Assembly: GCA_963575745.1 (NCBI GenBank)
Contig: CAUYUJ010020279.1
Location: forward strand, 96,388 to 160,387
From: Prorocentrum cordatum
Lineage: Eukaryota; Sar; Dinophyceae; Prorocentrales; Prorocentraceae
Reading direction: 5' to 3'
Length of the DNA stretch: 64,000 nucleotides
The translations under genes were made by a program, and so were the position numbers. The notes below the pieces were generated by a model, which worked only from the letters and a program-made list of their open reading frames with translations, had not been told where the DNA came from and did not search any database. This document shows, piece after piece, positions 21,429 to 33,700 of this stretch. Numbering within the stretch: position 1 is the stretch's first letter; the number at the start of each line of letters is the position of its first letter.

Positions 21429-22384
21429 AGGGGGGGGGGGATATGACGTGCTTCGGGAGGGGGTCGGGCGGGAGAGGGGGGCGAAGGAGGAGGAGGAGGA
21501 GGAGGAGGAGGAGGACATACGAGGAAGGGCACGCGTAACAAACTTGCGTGGTCCTAGCCTGTCCCCCGGCGTCGTCGCACGCGCACGCAGCCATCCCATT
21601 CCCCTCCCGATGCCCAGCGCCCATGCCGGGGCGCCACCTTGAACGCGAGAGGCCCCGATTGCGCGGTCCTCGAAGGCCCCTGCGCGACGCGGGCGCGCGC
21701 GGGCGCCCCCGAGGTCGACGCGGCGCTGCGGCCCGCGGTCGGCTGGGCGAGCCCCTCGAACGCCCTGGCGAAATTGCACCGCGTCGCGCGGTCGCACCAG
21801 GAGCGAGGAGCATAGGCTGGAGAAGTGCCGAGATGCCCCCAGGCGTTCGCATGCGAAGGGTCGCCAGACGATCGCAATGGCATTTGCAAACCGCCTCGGC
21901 GGATCGCACTCGAGGCGAGACTAGCTCGCCCAAGGCCGCCTTTCGGGATCAAGCGCACCAAGGGGGGAATATGAGTAAGCATTCTTGGTCATGATATTCG
22001 GATCCATGGAGGCGCTTTCGATAGTGGCATGAAAAATCATCGCACTGATGTCGCACAGCATGATGCACCCGGATTCGCCTTGCGACGGGGTCACCCCATC
22101 GAACCCTCTACGTTCAAACTGCCACCACCTTTTACGTAGCACAAGCGGTCATATATCTAAGCTCAGAAGCCTCCCCCACGCTGCGGACGTGCAAATCTCT
22201 GTTTGATTCTGGACGGTCAGGGCCGCGCCCTTGGAAACCATGAGCTCCCGACATGCGCTCGCGAGAAAGTGCGCGCGAGACATCGAACTGTTAAACGGTT
22301 TGGGCGCATCAAAGCAGCATGGCCGAATACTGGCACCGGTGAATCTGCGCCGGGTGTTGGTCTTCTCCGAGGCGGCGCCCTGCG
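21429..22384. other. No confident gene; possible coding traces 21.57-21.83 kb (minus)
   Basis: A minus-strand frame around 21.6-21.8 kb reads CDRATRCNFARAFEGLAQP, which could be another exon of the gene proposed at 21,125-21,428. Support is weak. The rest, including a (GGA)n run at 21,485-21,515, shows nothing. Confidence 0.3.
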
Positions 22385-22610
22385 CCAGGGCCGGAGGGAG
22401 GAGAGAGGAGGGAGGAGGAGGAGGGCGAAGGGAGGAGGAGGGAAGGAGGGAGGAGGGTGGATGGAGGGATGAGGGAGGAGGAGGAGGAGGAGGAGGAGGA
22501 GGAGGAGGGGGGGGAGGATGGAGGAGGGAGGAAGGAGGAGGAGGAGGGGGGGGGAGGATGGAGGAGGGAGGAAGGAGGAGGGAGGATGGAGGAGGTTGGG
22601 AAGGTAGGAG
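22385..22610 (+). repeat. (GGA)n tract
   Basis: GGAGGA/GGGA purine tract; Glu/Gly frames are artefacts. Confidence 0.95.
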
Positions 22611-22740
22611 CAGGCCATTTCTTCAAGGGGTCGACGGTCAGAGGGTCGTCGTGGAAGTCGCGCCGCGCGGCCCTCTGCCCCTTCCGGCCGCGCCCCCCAG
22701 GGCGGTCCAAACCTCGTGCCGTCACTGCTAAAGGGAAATT

Positions 22741-22890
22741 AGGACACACAAATAAATACACACAAATAAAAATAGAACCCATATTTTCCCATATTTTTGG
22801 GGTTTCTGTCTTCCCCCCCACTTCCCATACTTTCCTATATTTTCTGGGAATCGCCGATTAATTGTGTCTGTGTGTTCTTTCCCCTCCTGA
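22741..22890 (+). mobile_element. F3 miniature element
   Basis: Uninterrupted copy: GACACACAAATAAATACACA at the left, TTTCCTATATTTTCTGGG inside, TTTCCCCTCCTGA at the right. Confidence 0.85.
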
Positions 22891-23195
22891 ATTCTCCCCG
22901 CCCAGCGGAACCACATGAGGCGACTCATCCGCGAGGGGGATGGCGTGCAGCATCTGCCATCCATCTTTAACAGCGTGCCACGTCGGGGATCTACTCACCT
23001 GGGCCAATGCGCAACTGGGCAATCGGGTTCAGGAAAATCCTGCAAAAGCCCGCAAAGGTCCTGCACGCAAGCCCAGGTCAGCGCAGCCCTGGCTTGGCAG
23101 GGTCCTGTAAGATCCAGCGCTCTGGCTGACCGCCGTTTGCAGTGACGCCCGTCTCTTGAGCCCCGACTTCAGGCAACAAAATCCCAGGCAACACG
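22891..23195. other. No gene; traces of a repeat shared with 35.8 kb
   Basis: CTGGCTGACCGCCGTTTGCA and GTGACGCCCGTCTC at about 23,123-23,155 resemble 35,922-35,950. Otherwise unremarkable. Confidence 0.4.
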
Positions 23196-24111
23196 CTAAG
23201 TGGTGGAGCGGCCGTGGTTGGTCCACGCCTTGTTTACGCCACTCTGTCGTGCGGCACGCCGGAGCTCCTCAGGGAACTCAAGGACGTCCAGAGCCCAAAA
23301 ACTCCCCAAAGATGATGCCATTGAGGTTCCCTGTGGTGCAGATCTTGGAAAGGCTTGGGCCCTCCACGGCACCCAGATTGTTTTGCAGTCAACCCGCGGC
23401 AAGAATTCAATCGGAGAGGCCGTCCAAATTACCACTGCCTGCCGCAATCGTGCGCTTATCGATGTGGATACCTTCCGTTCCCATGTGAGCCGATTGAGCT
23501 GCGTTGTCCTGAGTAAGGTGCGATTGCCTAGTCATGTAATACTGGAAGTACTCGCGGATCGTGGCCTCCAAGACGTCGCTGCTGAAAATGGGGCGCCCGA
23601 CGATCTCCCCGCACAACTGTTCATGTTCATGCTTCCCCACCCCAGCATCCGTCGTGTTTATGTACTTCAAGAAGCACGCTCAATCTCACCGATACAGAAC
23701 TGCTTAGGTCCATGAGGTTGCTCTCCAACTATCCATCATTGTGAGCTCCCTCTTCATATCATTCACCGCGGACACCTGCTCCTGCAATACAACAACAATA
23801 CCTACCATAGTGACCTGCTCACCAATGGGCTGCCGGACAGGAGACGGGATCAGCTCTTCGTCCTCGTCGCCGTCCATCGGGATGTAGCCTAAGAGCGACT
23901 CTTCAAGTGGAGAGTCATGCCTATGTCCAGTCCGAGCATTCTTGTCCTCACGCATCTTGACCACGGGTCCGCGAGGAGGCAGCTGATAGGGGTGCCTGCC
24001 ATGCAGGTGTGACGAGCGGCGTAAGCAGTACAAGACATCGCGTCCCCCGAAGAAGCCATTGAGACGCATGTAGTAAGAGATACATGCATAGGTGAGGTAA
24101 TGGGACTGCAA
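23196..24111 (-). pseudogene. Decayed coding region of unknown function
   Basis: A minus-strand frame from 24,111 reads KMREDKNARTGHRHDSPLEE, LLGYIPMDGDEDEELIPSP and AVNDMKRELTMMDSW, then hits a TAA at 23,704. A neighbouring frame reads EQPHGPKQFCIGEIERA. With one base missing at about 23,673 it continues as FLKYINTTDAGVGKHEHEQL, then FSSDVLEATIREYFQYYM. A TGA at about 23,409 ends this, and a third frame continues with IEFLPRVDCKTIWVPWR. The text is diverse and less GC-biased than the surroundings, so a frameshifted gene or transposon protein seems likely. I cannot name it. A 171-codon plus-strand frame (23,200-23,715) overlaps and could instead be the coding strand. Confidence 0.35.
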
Positions 24112-24169
24112 CTATTGGATGAAGTGTTGCCTTCAGATACGTTCACTTCTGATGGCCGTCCGAAGCCTC

Positions 24170-24480
24170 AAGATGGCTGCTCCAGGATGACCCACTAGGG
24201 CCCCAAGAGGGGCCCAAAAGGGCCCCAAGACGACCCCAAGAGGGCGCCAAGAGACGACATCTGGGGTTCCTGAGGGGAGGTTAATTGCCCCCCTCCTTCT
24301 TTGATCGATGGTCCCAAGAATGCCTCCGAAAGCCCCCCTCCCAAAAAGAGGCTCCAGAGAGGCCCCCAAGACGACCCAAGTGGCGCCTACAGGAGCCCTC
24401 GAGAGCCCCCCAACACGCCCCAGTTAAGGCAGCCAAGAGCCCCCCAGGAGACATCCCAAGCGACTCCGAGGGGCATTCAG
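24170..24480 (+). repeat. Decamer repeat block
   Basis: Units such as GGCCCCAAGA, CGACCCCAAG and AGCCCCCCAG, as at 60-430. Confidence 0.7.
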
Positions 24481-24732
24481 AAAGGATAGTTCACTGATCC
24501 TCCGCCAAGTATCCGAATGATACACATCTCCCCCGAAGTCGTTCCTGGATGGGCACGTGGGGAATACGCGAACCGGGAAAAATACCATTTCATGGCGTAT
24601 GTGGCATGGGCCCCCCGAGATCTCTCGACCTCACACCGGGACCGACATTGGATTCCGGTAGGCCGTCTTCGATTGCCACACTTCTCGGAACGGGCCTCCA
24701 CAAGCCAAGTTGGGGGAAAACATGAGGGGGAA
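24481..24732. other. No gene recognised
   Basis: Unique-looking sequence; no motif. Confidence 0.45.
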
Positions 24733-24840
24733 TGAACAGGTACCGATACAGCTACTCCCTGGACTTCTCCCGGGGAGCGGGCAAACCATGACTTCGAGGC
24801 GGAGCCAGCCGTTGCGACGAGGGCCGCTTAGCAGTGTCGG
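24733..24840 (+). repeat. Dispersed repeat (ACCGATAC family)
   Basis: CAGGTACCGATACAGCTACT and GGACTTCTCCCGGGG match 14,298-14,375. It ends GCAGTGTCGGTAT, partly complementary to its own start. Confidence 0.65.
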
Positions 24841-25517
24841 TATAAGCTCCTCATCTGACAGATGAGCGACAGACGATGTAGCATCTTCTCGTGATGACAT
24901 AGCGACCTTGCGCGGTGGCTCAGGCAGGCCGCCAGCGCGGAACGCTATATTGGAAATGAGGCACGCGACCTTACGCGGGCAGGCAATACGCCAATGTCGG
25001 TGAAGACGACCCCGTTCCCAGACCCCTGGCATCATGATTTCCCAACGTTGTCTCCCAGAGATCTCGACCCATTCCCCGACATTGGCTTTTCATCCTGAGT
25101 CGTCGTTTGACGGTCCTTCGGCCCAGCGATGGCCCTCCGAAACAAAACAAAACAAAAAACATAAGAACATCCCGTGATGCTTTTGTTCGCTACGCGAGGT
25201 GGTCTGGGTTTTTCTGCGCCGCCCAGATGGAGAATAAGGACTTCCGCAGCGTCCTTTCTGGTGGCCTGAGCGAGCCTCATCTAGGTTCTTGGCAATGGGA
25301 GTATTTCGTGATGGGGTCGCCAAAAACAGTGCAACAATTCATGCTGTGGCTAATGGCGCGTGGCCTCTCCCACGGTCCCACGATGCCAACTGTGCAGCGC
25401 ACTCTGCCCGCATCTGGTACGATCCAGCAAGGCTGATTGCACGGACTATTGCGCACATGTTCGGAACCCTGAAAGCAAAAGTCGGCGGCGAGCCCGTAGG
25501 GAAGTCAGAAAGAGAGG
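24841..25517. other. No confident gene
   Basis: Short open frames on both strands have plausible but unrecognised text (for example EPPRKVAMSSREDATSSVAH on minus near 24.93 kb, QWEYFVMGSPKTVQQFMLW on plus near 25.3 kb). AAACAAAACAAAACAAAAAA lies at 25,141. Possibly old coding DNA; no assignment. Confidence 0.3.
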
Positions 25518-25650
25518 GCCTTCTCAGAAGGCTCGGAAGTCCACGGGCCTCCTAAGAAATTTCCCAAGCCTTCCCCGAAGACGCAGAAAACCTCTCAGAA
25601 GGCCAGAGGGCCTCTGAGAAGTCCCGCCGCCTGTTGCGAAGGCTTTCTCC
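25518..25650. mobile_element. F8-like foldback, degenerate
   Basis: Repeated TTCTCAGAAGG / CCTCTGAGAAG steps form several partial palindromes like those of the F8 element at 20,941. Confidence 0.55.
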
Positions 25651-26542
25651 TTCTCACTTACCCCCCTCGCTCGCCGCCGACACTTGCAGAGGACCCGTTG
25701 GCCCAAATCTGACTAACCCCACGCCGCTCCTCGGCCGCGACAGGCGCGGCGCCGCGCAGGCCGCGCAGGACCTCCTCGACGTCCGTCCGCGGCTTCTCCT
25801 ATGCGCCCGTTCGCCGACGCGGAGCCCCAGGTCTCTTCCTGACCATCCTCGCCTTCGCCCACCGCCTCATCCTCCTGGTCCTCGCCCTCCTTTTCTTCCT
25901 CATCCCGCCTCCTCCCTTCTCGTCCCCCACCCTTTCGTCCTCGTCCGCCTCCTCCTACTCCTCCTACTCCTCCTCCTCCTCCTACTTCCCCTCCCTCTCC
26001 AAATGGTCCCGCTCCTATTCCTTCTCCTACGCCACTCACCCTCATCTCCACTCCTCATCGCTGACCTTCCGTTCTTCACCTCCATGTCCTCCTCACTTTC
26101 CCCCCTCCATCCCCAATCCTCCTCATCATCCAACTCTCCCCTGCCCCTGCTCCTCCTCCCCCCTTACTTGATCCATCCTTTTTACCGTCTTCCCCTCCCC
26201 CATTCATCCGCATTCTTCCTATCATTACTCTCCCCCATCCTTCTCCTCCTACCTCTTATCTTTGACCGCTGCCCATTCCTTTCCCTGCCCACTCGTCTCT
26301 CCTCCTCCTCCTCCTCCTCCTCCTCCTCCTCCTCCTCATCCCTTCCCTCTCGCCATTCACTGACCATACAAACCAGAAAAAGGCCGAGCCAAGCGTGTCT
26401 TTCTGCGACAGCCGTCCAGAGAACAGCCGAGCCGCGCTGGAGGGCGCCCAGCCTGGGGGCGCCCAGCCTCACTCACCCGTTGCAGTCAAAGCTGCGCACG
26501 CAGGCGACAGCGTCCTTTCGGCTCGCCACTGCCTATAAACTT
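25651..26542. other. Pyrimidine-rich stretch, no gene
   Basis: 25.85-26.34 kb is CTCC/TTCC-rich with a (CTC)n run at 26,302-26,336. The Ser/Pro/Leu frames are compositional. Confidence 0.5.
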
Positions 26543-26697
26543 TCCAGCCTGGAACATAGCCCTATCCCTATGCTGGGCACCTCCTCATCACGATGCCAAT
26601 CCTAGGGATTCCATTGTTTTTTGAGGGCGGATCCCTAAGATTGTCATCGCCTTCTGGCGTGTCAATCTTAGGGATAGGGATACGTTCGAGGCTGGTA
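26543..26697 (+). mobile_element. F7 miniature element
   Basis: Left CCAGCCTGGAACATAGCCC then TATCCCTATG; right AGGGATAGGGATACGTTCG then AGGCTGGTA, inverted. Sister copy at 45,634-45,804. Confidence 0.85.
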
Positions 26698-27227
26698 CAT
26701 AAACTGCTGAGACGCTACAAAAGACAGTTTGAAGCCGCGAGGCTGTCAGAAGCCGCAACGCTCCACCTCAGCGCCCTCGCTAGATCGGAATCGAGCACCG
26801 GAGCAAGGCGCACCACTATTAAAAACCCAGCTGAAGTAACGTCGGAACTCGACATGGCTGAGTGCTCTGCCAGATATGCCTCACGATGCGTCAGTCTATC
26901 AGCGCTGTGGCTAAGGCTGACAGTGGAGGATAAGAAGAAGACGAAAAAGGGGGAAGAGGAGCAAAAAGAAGTGATACGGGGCCAAGTGAGGAGACACTGG
27001 TGACGCACACCAGTATCAGCCCCCCTCCCCCTCTCATCTCGGTGTGTGCGGCGAGGGGGCGCGGGTCGGATGAGACGGCGGGCGGGTGGGCGGAACGAGG
27101 AGGTGGGTGAACATGTGGAGGAAACAGAACGGACGAGAGGATGAGGATGATGAGGAGCTGCAGAATCCAAAAGCAAATACGTCGAGGATTTTCAAGCGCA
27201 CGTTCCCGTGCCAAGGCCCCTCTTCAT
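26698..27227. other. No gene recognised
   Basis: Unique-looking; GGAGGA and GAGGGGG runs near 27,000-27,130. Confidence 0.45.
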
Positions 27228-27372
27228 ACATATATGTGTGTATATATGCACATATACACATACATATATGTATATATATATGTGTGTATGTATGCATGCA
27301 TGCATGCATGCATGCATGTATGTATGTATGTATGTATGTATGGATGTACGTATGTCTATATATATATAGTCA
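27228..27372 (+). repeat. (ATGT)n / (GCAT)n microsatellite
   Basis: ATATATGTGTGTA, then GCATGCATGCATGC, then ATGTATGT runs. Confidence 0.95.
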
Positions 27373-27463
27373 CTCCGTTCCACGACGGTGATCGCATATT
27401 TGAGGACAAACGCCTCCCGGGCCGGCCATGCAGACGAGGGCCCCGCCTTGGAAAACGACCACC

Positions 27464-27722
27464 CTACATCTTTCTGAACGTCAGAACTGTACAGGGATAC
27501 GTTATGAAGAAAATCCTGGAGGCCTCGCTCGGCAACTTCAGCCCCCACGTACATCTTTCTGAACGTCAGAACTGCACAGGGATACGTTATGAAGAAAATC
27601 CTGGAGGCCTCGCTCGGCAACTTCAGACCCGACGTACATCTTTCTGAACGTCAGAACTGTACAGGGATACGTTATGAAGAAAATCCTGGAGGCCTCGCTC
27701 TGCAACTCCAGACCCGACGTAC
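27464..27722 (+). repeat. 85-bp tandem repeat, 3 units
   Basis: ACATCTTTCTGAACGTCAGA starts at 27,466, 27,551 and 27,636, with a fourth partial start at 27,718. The units are nearly identical. 85 bp is not a multiple of three, so it does not encode a protein repeat. A run of degenerate ACGTCGGA steps follows to 27,790. Confidence 0.95.
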
Positions 27723-28654
27723 ATCGGATCCACGTCGGATTTACGTCGGAGATACGTCGGAAAAACACATCGGATATACGTCGGACTGACGCCGGAGCAT
27801 CGCCGCGCAAGCGTCGACCCATAGCTTGCGGAGCTGACGTGTGGACTAGATGATATAACTATTACGTGTCGCGCGAGGACTCCAGGATTTTCCTCAGAAG
27901 ATATGGTTCCAAGGCCCGAGAAAAAGAAGACCAGCGGTAATCACACGTTGAAGGAACAGCGCGATCAGTGGCGTGGGCTCAACACTATGGGTTGCCGCAG
28001 AAGCGGCATATTCATCTACGAAAGCATACGACATCGCAAACAATGACCATTGAACACCAGCCATGGATCTCCACCAGTAATCCATCCGAACAAGAGTAAT
28101 CGATCAACAACACATAAAACATCATGTAACACTAACCACAATCCACAACCCACTATACACCATGGAAGCAATTGCAAAAGTTCCCCCCCTTCAGGCAACA
28201 TAGGGACAACCGATTTTTCAACGGCGATAAGGCAAATGATAAGGATGAATCCGCTGCCCCTCAAGAGGACTATCCCTGACGCACATCCCGAGCGACATCG
28301 ACGGCGGGGCGGTGAAAGCAGACACCTAAAACAAACATCGGGCTCTGGGGACTCGCGGAGAAGGAAACCAGAAGGCGAAAGCTACGAATTTGGCCCCCAA
28401 ACGCATGGGGCCACTGCTGTAAACACTGTGTCGAAAACCTTACCTCAACGGACCCTGCCGCGCATGCAATACAATAACACGGGATCGTGGAAGGAAGGAG
28501 GCGGATGAGAGGGAGGAAAGGGGATTGATGTGTTAAAGCGTTTCTTTCGAGTGCATCTTCCCATGATCCGAACGACCATTCATAGAATCGGGCACCCAAA
28601 ACACCAATCAAGGAAACACAGCGCAGTACAGCATATATAACCCGGAGAAGCAAT
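27723..28654. other. No confident gene; hydrophobic frames on minus strand
   Basis: AT-richer DNA. Minus-strand frames at 27,894-28,264 encode hydrophobic text (for example LLQLLPWCIVGCGLWLVLHD, then in another frame GVQWSLFAMSYAFVDEY), which could be a frameshifted membrane-protein remnant. The opposite strand is also open. No family recognised. Confidence 0.25.
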
Positions 28655-28905
28655 TAAGGAACCCCCCGGCGTTATCATTAGCACCGCGCCGTAATCAAAT
28701 AATTATTTGGGGGGGTTTCGCCGAGCGATATTATTAGCACCGCGCAAATGTAAGGAAAATAAATAATTCCAGCGCCCCGCCTCGGGTGGCATCCCAATTA
28801 GAATTGTAATGGGACCCGTGCGATCTGGTGTACCCCCTCCTGGTGCCAGGATAACGCTTCCGGGTGCCGGGTGCGTTATCCTTTCACCGGAGAGGGGGGG
28901 GGGGG
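28655..28905. repeat. Short palindromic/direct repeats
   Basis: ATTAGCACCGCGC occurs at about 28,678 and 28,735 around an AATAATTATTT core. At 28,852-28,881 GGATAACGC is mirrored by GCGTTATCC across a CCGGGTGCCGGG loop. AAGGAACCCCCCGGCG near 28,660 recalls the terminus of the foldback at 46,529. Confidence 0.55.
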
Positions 28906-29254
28906 GTCCTTAATCGCTTACTCGGGTTACATGGTACAAGGTCGGAGCGTGCCCCAGATTCCTGACATGCCAGCGGGCAAACCAGAAACGGAGGGGAGGA
29001 AGGAACAACAGCGAAAGACGACAGGAGACCCGACACAGGGTAAACGACTGCTGGACGCACGCGCTCGCCAAGTATGCATGCTGAAACTGGAGGTGGGCAC
29101 TGCGGCGCCTGGCAGACACGACGCTGCTCGGCAGCGGCTGACAGAGCAAAGCCTGGGCGGCTGAAGCGGCCCGGGGCCGGCCAGCAACTGCCGCAGGGAC
29201 CACCGCGCAGTGCCCGTGCGGGCAGCAGCATCGAAACTATCGATTCAGCGAAGG
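28906..29254. other. No gene recognised
   Basis: Unique-looking sequence. Confidence 0.45.
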
Positions 29255-29390
29255 AGGGAAGAGGAGGGGAGGAAGAGGAGGAGGAGGAAGGAGGAGGAGG
29301 GGAGGAGAGGAGGAGGAGGAAGAAAGGAGGGGAGGGGGAGGAGGAGGAGGATGACGAGCAGGAGGAGGAGGAGGAGGAGGGCAGGAGGGC
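29255..29390 (+). repeat. (GGA)n tract
   Basis: Purine tract of GGAGGA/GAGGAGG. Confidence 0.95.
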
Positions 29391-30719
29391 AGGGAAAGAA
29401 ACATGCACGCGCCGAACGCAACGGCTGCACGTCGTGCCCTCCAAACAGCGTGCGAAAGCTGACACGCGAATTCAAAATCGATGGCCCAGCGATCAGCCCC
29501 AGCTTGCAGCGCTGGCCACCAGCCTTCCCCGGTCCAGATCTGGAGTTCCGAATGGCTGACCCCGGAAAGAACGAACACGGAACCGGCAAAGAAGTCAAAA
29601 CCGGCCAAACCCGGCAGGGCTAGCCTGTGTGCCGCCTCAGGGTGGCCAGGGGGGGGCGAAACAAGACGAGAGGAAGAAACAAAAAACTAGCCGTTCGCGA
29701 TAAAACTATAAAAACGGAACGCATCGTGCAAGGTAGCAACCAGCTTCGATCAATGAACAGTCTGATCGGCGTTCCGCGCCGCGGACTCGACCGATCGCGG
29801 ATTCGGCGCGCCGTGGCCACAGCTGGGTGGAAGGACGACGGCGCGGGCATGTCACTGTCCAGTGCTGCACGAACGACGCCAAAGAGGCAGCAAAAGGAAA
29901 AGGAGGAGGAGGAAGAGAAGGAGGAAAGGGAGTGGGGGAAGGGGGAACCGAATGACGGGCCACTGCGACAACAAAAGCCTCAGTGTGCGCTGTTCTGCAC
30001 GAGGCCTGATTACACAACAACGACTCCAACAGAGCTGGCGCATACCATCGCGTCCGCACTTCTTGCCCAACGCAATACCTGGGGGTCCTGCCGCGCTCGC
30101 AAGACACGGACGCGCGGCAGCCGCAGAGGTGCAACTGCGCTCTGCACCCCGCGCTGCGCGACACGATTCGCGCGAGCACGCACACGCACAGCGGATGGAG
30201 ACAAACGAAACGGAGGAGGAGGAGACGGACAAGGAGGAAGGAAGACTTGTCCTCGAGGGCCCATGGGCAGATCATCGCCGATTGCGGCCTCGGGCCGGTA
30301 CTGCTGCGCGAGCGGCCTCCTCGCGCCGCCGCATCTGCTCGGTTGGGGCCGACATGATGGCGAGCAGGCTGGGCCACACCCTGCCGCCTTGAACAGCACG
30401 CGCGTGGCCGAGGCGCGACGAGCGGCGCCAGAACCCGTAGCATCTGTGCCCCCCTGAGATGTGGTGGGGGCGAAGGCCTTGGCGAAACCATCCCAGCGCG
30501 CCTCGCCCGCGCGGGCTTGGTTTGCCTGCGCAATTACGCCCGAGCCGCTGGCGCCGTTTACTGGTATTGGCGCCACAACGAGGACTCAGAAGCAGCGGGC
30601 CCCATTCCTCATCCTGCGCGAACGCAGGAGGCGGCCTCGCTCGCGCTGAGCGCGACTCGCACTCGACGGAGAGCAGCGGACCGCGGAAGATATGAAAACT
30701 TCTGCGAGACTATCTCCGC
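29391..30719. other. No gene recognised
   Basis: GC-rich with open frames on both strands but no domain motif. Small GGAGGAGG runs lie at 29,905 and 30,210. Confidence 0.4.
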
Positions 30720-33700
30720 GCGCCCACCCCCTGACGGACAGAGCCCGCGCTGGGAGTCGGGGCGCCCCCCCCAGAGATGCGCGCGCCGCGAGGGCATGGC
30801 GCAGCGAAGTGATATATAGAGAGATGCAGGCATCGCCGCTGGCATGGCCGGCAACGTACTCACGCGCGCCCCACTCGCGACGCAAGGCGACGGATGCGCG
30901 CAGAAGATGACAGTCCCCGGCAGGGGCGACAGGAAGAAGCAGCATCACGGAGAAAACATTCAAAGGGAGGCGGTCGCAGAGAAACGCCATGATGCACGCC
31001 CGCGGGAAGGGGGGATCGCAGCGCAACGCGACGCGCACCTGACGACAACGACCGAGAAAGAAAGCAGGACTGCGAGATTGCACGAATGAAGGAGCACGTC
31101 GACATGCGCTTGCGGGGAGGCTGAACTCTTTTTAAAATATGGCCCGATGGGTGCGGGCGCGGGCCACATGCGGGAACGACGTACTCGAAGCGAGCCCGAC
31201 AACTGGGGCCATCGGGGCCCAACTGCCCCGAGGCGCTGCTGCACTGACGGCGCGGCCCCCCGGGCGCGAGACGGCATTGGGACTTAATGCCACCCCGCCC
31301 AAACATGGACTGCTGTCATGATTCGGGAGGTATGGCCCCCGCCCAAAGTGGGCGACTCATTGCGATTCGGGGCGCGAGCGTGGCCACCTCGAGCAGGTCT
31401 TTGTCATGCTCCGTAGTAAGAGGTGCCAGTTTCCGGGGCTGCGACCCCCCCGCAAAGGTTTCCAACCTGCAGCGACAATTGACGGGAAGGAGGGGGGGGG
31501 GGAGCGCCGCCCAGCTCTGCGGGCTCAGCCCGGCCACAAGACCCCCCATATGCGGCGCACCTGCGCCCAACCGCCTGCGGCGAGAAAAAACAGGAGGGGT
31601 AACCTGACTTCTGGGCGCCGTTCGAGCAGCGCTATTCTATGGCGCGACTTACAGACAACGACAAACTTCATTCACGAAACAAGCGACGTGAAATTCTGAA
31701 AGCCCCCGCCCAGAAAGGGCGACTCCTCGCGATTCGGAGCAGCTGCGCCTGCGTGCGCGAGCGAAAGAGGCGGAAACACTGGCAGTGGCCGAGATCGGCC
31801 TAAACTTCCGATTTGCGCACAGGGGCCGCGGCCCCACCTGCTTGCCTACGCGCCCTGCTTGCAAGTCAAGGGATACGTCTGACGATGCCGACCCAGAATG
31901 CATGGGGCGGGTTCGCGTGTTCAAAAGCGCAAGGAGCAGGAGGGCAATTTCAGGCAGCCGCTCGCGTGGGCGCGCACATGGATGGATGGGGGAAAAACCA
32001 AAGACAAATGATGGGTCGAGAAAGAGCAACATGACCTCGATAAGGCAATATTGGCATGTCTCTGCCGTGCTGGGCGCACTGTGCCATCGGCGCGCTGGCA
32101 AACGCGGGCGTTGCCGCCGACTCGGGGCGGGGGCCTGCCCGCGCATGCAAATTCGCCAATGCTGTCCCGCAGAGACGCGCGCGCCTTGGCGGGGGCAGCG
32201 CGCGGCGAGGTTGGAAGTGGAGGGATGCGGGCGTCGCCGCCAGCCCGGCCTGCAACATCTCCACGCGCCCCCCCCCTGCGACGCAAGGTGGCGGAAGCGC
32301 CCGGGAGATGTCGGGGCCCAGCAGGGGCGGAAGGCAGATGCAACATCACGAAGAAAACATTCAAAGAGGGCGTCACGACGCAAACCCGCGGGAAAGGGCA
32401 ATTCCGCCTGGCCAACCTATGCGGGGCAAGAACGCGATATTCACCTGGCAACGACGACTGGGAATGAAAGCAAGACTGCGAGTGCACCAGACGGATCGTG
32501 TCGACGCGCACCCGCGGGTAGGCAGAACTCCTCCTCATTTGGCCCGAGGGGTGCGGGCACGGGCCAAATGCGGAAACGACGTAAACGAAGCGAGCTCGAC
32601 AACTGGGGCCATCCGGGCTCAACTGCCCCGCGGAGCTGGGGCGCCGACGACGCGGCCCCCCCAGGCACGAGGCGGCATGGGAGATCCATGCCACCCCGCC
32701 CAAGATGGGCTGCAAATCGCAATTCGGGATGTATGTTCTCCCCCCAAGATGGTCGACTCTTTGGGATCCGGGGCGTGAGTCTGGCCACCTCGAGCATGTC
32801 TCTGTCCTGATCCGTAGTAAGAGGTGCGAGTTTGCGGGGCTACGACCCCCGCGCAGAGGCTTCTAAGCCGCGGCGACAATGGGAATTCACGGGAACGGGG
32901 GAAGAGGAAGCGCCCGGTTCAACAGGCTCAGCTCGGCTCCACGACCCCCCAGATTAGGCGCACCTGCGCCCGTTCAGTTGCAGTGAGAGGAAGAAGGGGA
33001 AGGGTTAGCTGACCTCTGGGCGCCGTTCGAGCAGCGCGATTCCAAGACGTGACGTACTGGCGACGACAACCTGCACCCGCACGACAAATTGGATACTCAA
33101 GGCCCCCGCCCTGAAGGGGCTACTCTTCACGAGTGGAGGCGCCTGCGCCTGCGCGTACCAGTGCGACAGGCGGAGACAGTGGCAGTGGCCGAGATCTGCC
33201 TGGACCTCGGATTCGCGCACGGGGGCCGCGGCCTCACCTGGTTGCCCAGGCGTCCTGCTTGCAAGTCAGGGGCAATGTCTGACGATGCTGTTCCAGAATG
33301 AGCGGGAATGAGCCGACGCGCCACCAGTGGTCACGCACGTTCAGAAACTCAAAAGGGAAAGATAACAATTGCAGGCAGCCGCCTCGCTTGGATGCGCACA
33401 CGAATGAAGAAAATAAGAGCAAAGGACAATGGATGGAAAGAGAAAGAAAAAGACAGAGAGAGAGAGAGAGAGAAAACAAAAAGAGAGAGAGAGAGAGAGA
33501 GATTGGAAGAAACCCCGACAATGGGCAATATCGACATGCCTCTGCCGTGCTGGAATCATGGCACAATCGGCGCGCTGACAATCGTGGGCGTGGCCGCCGG
33601 CTTAGGACGGGGACCTGCCCGCGCATGCATATTCGCCAATGTAGCTTCCAACTGACTCTGCCAACAATAGGCGCATTGCCCGGCGGAAGGCACGACAACA

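Noticed and set aside
27894-28264. Hydrophobic minus-strand frames suggesting a membrane protein
   Set aside because: They are short, in two different frames, and overlapped by an open plus frame; kept only as a note, not called as a gene.
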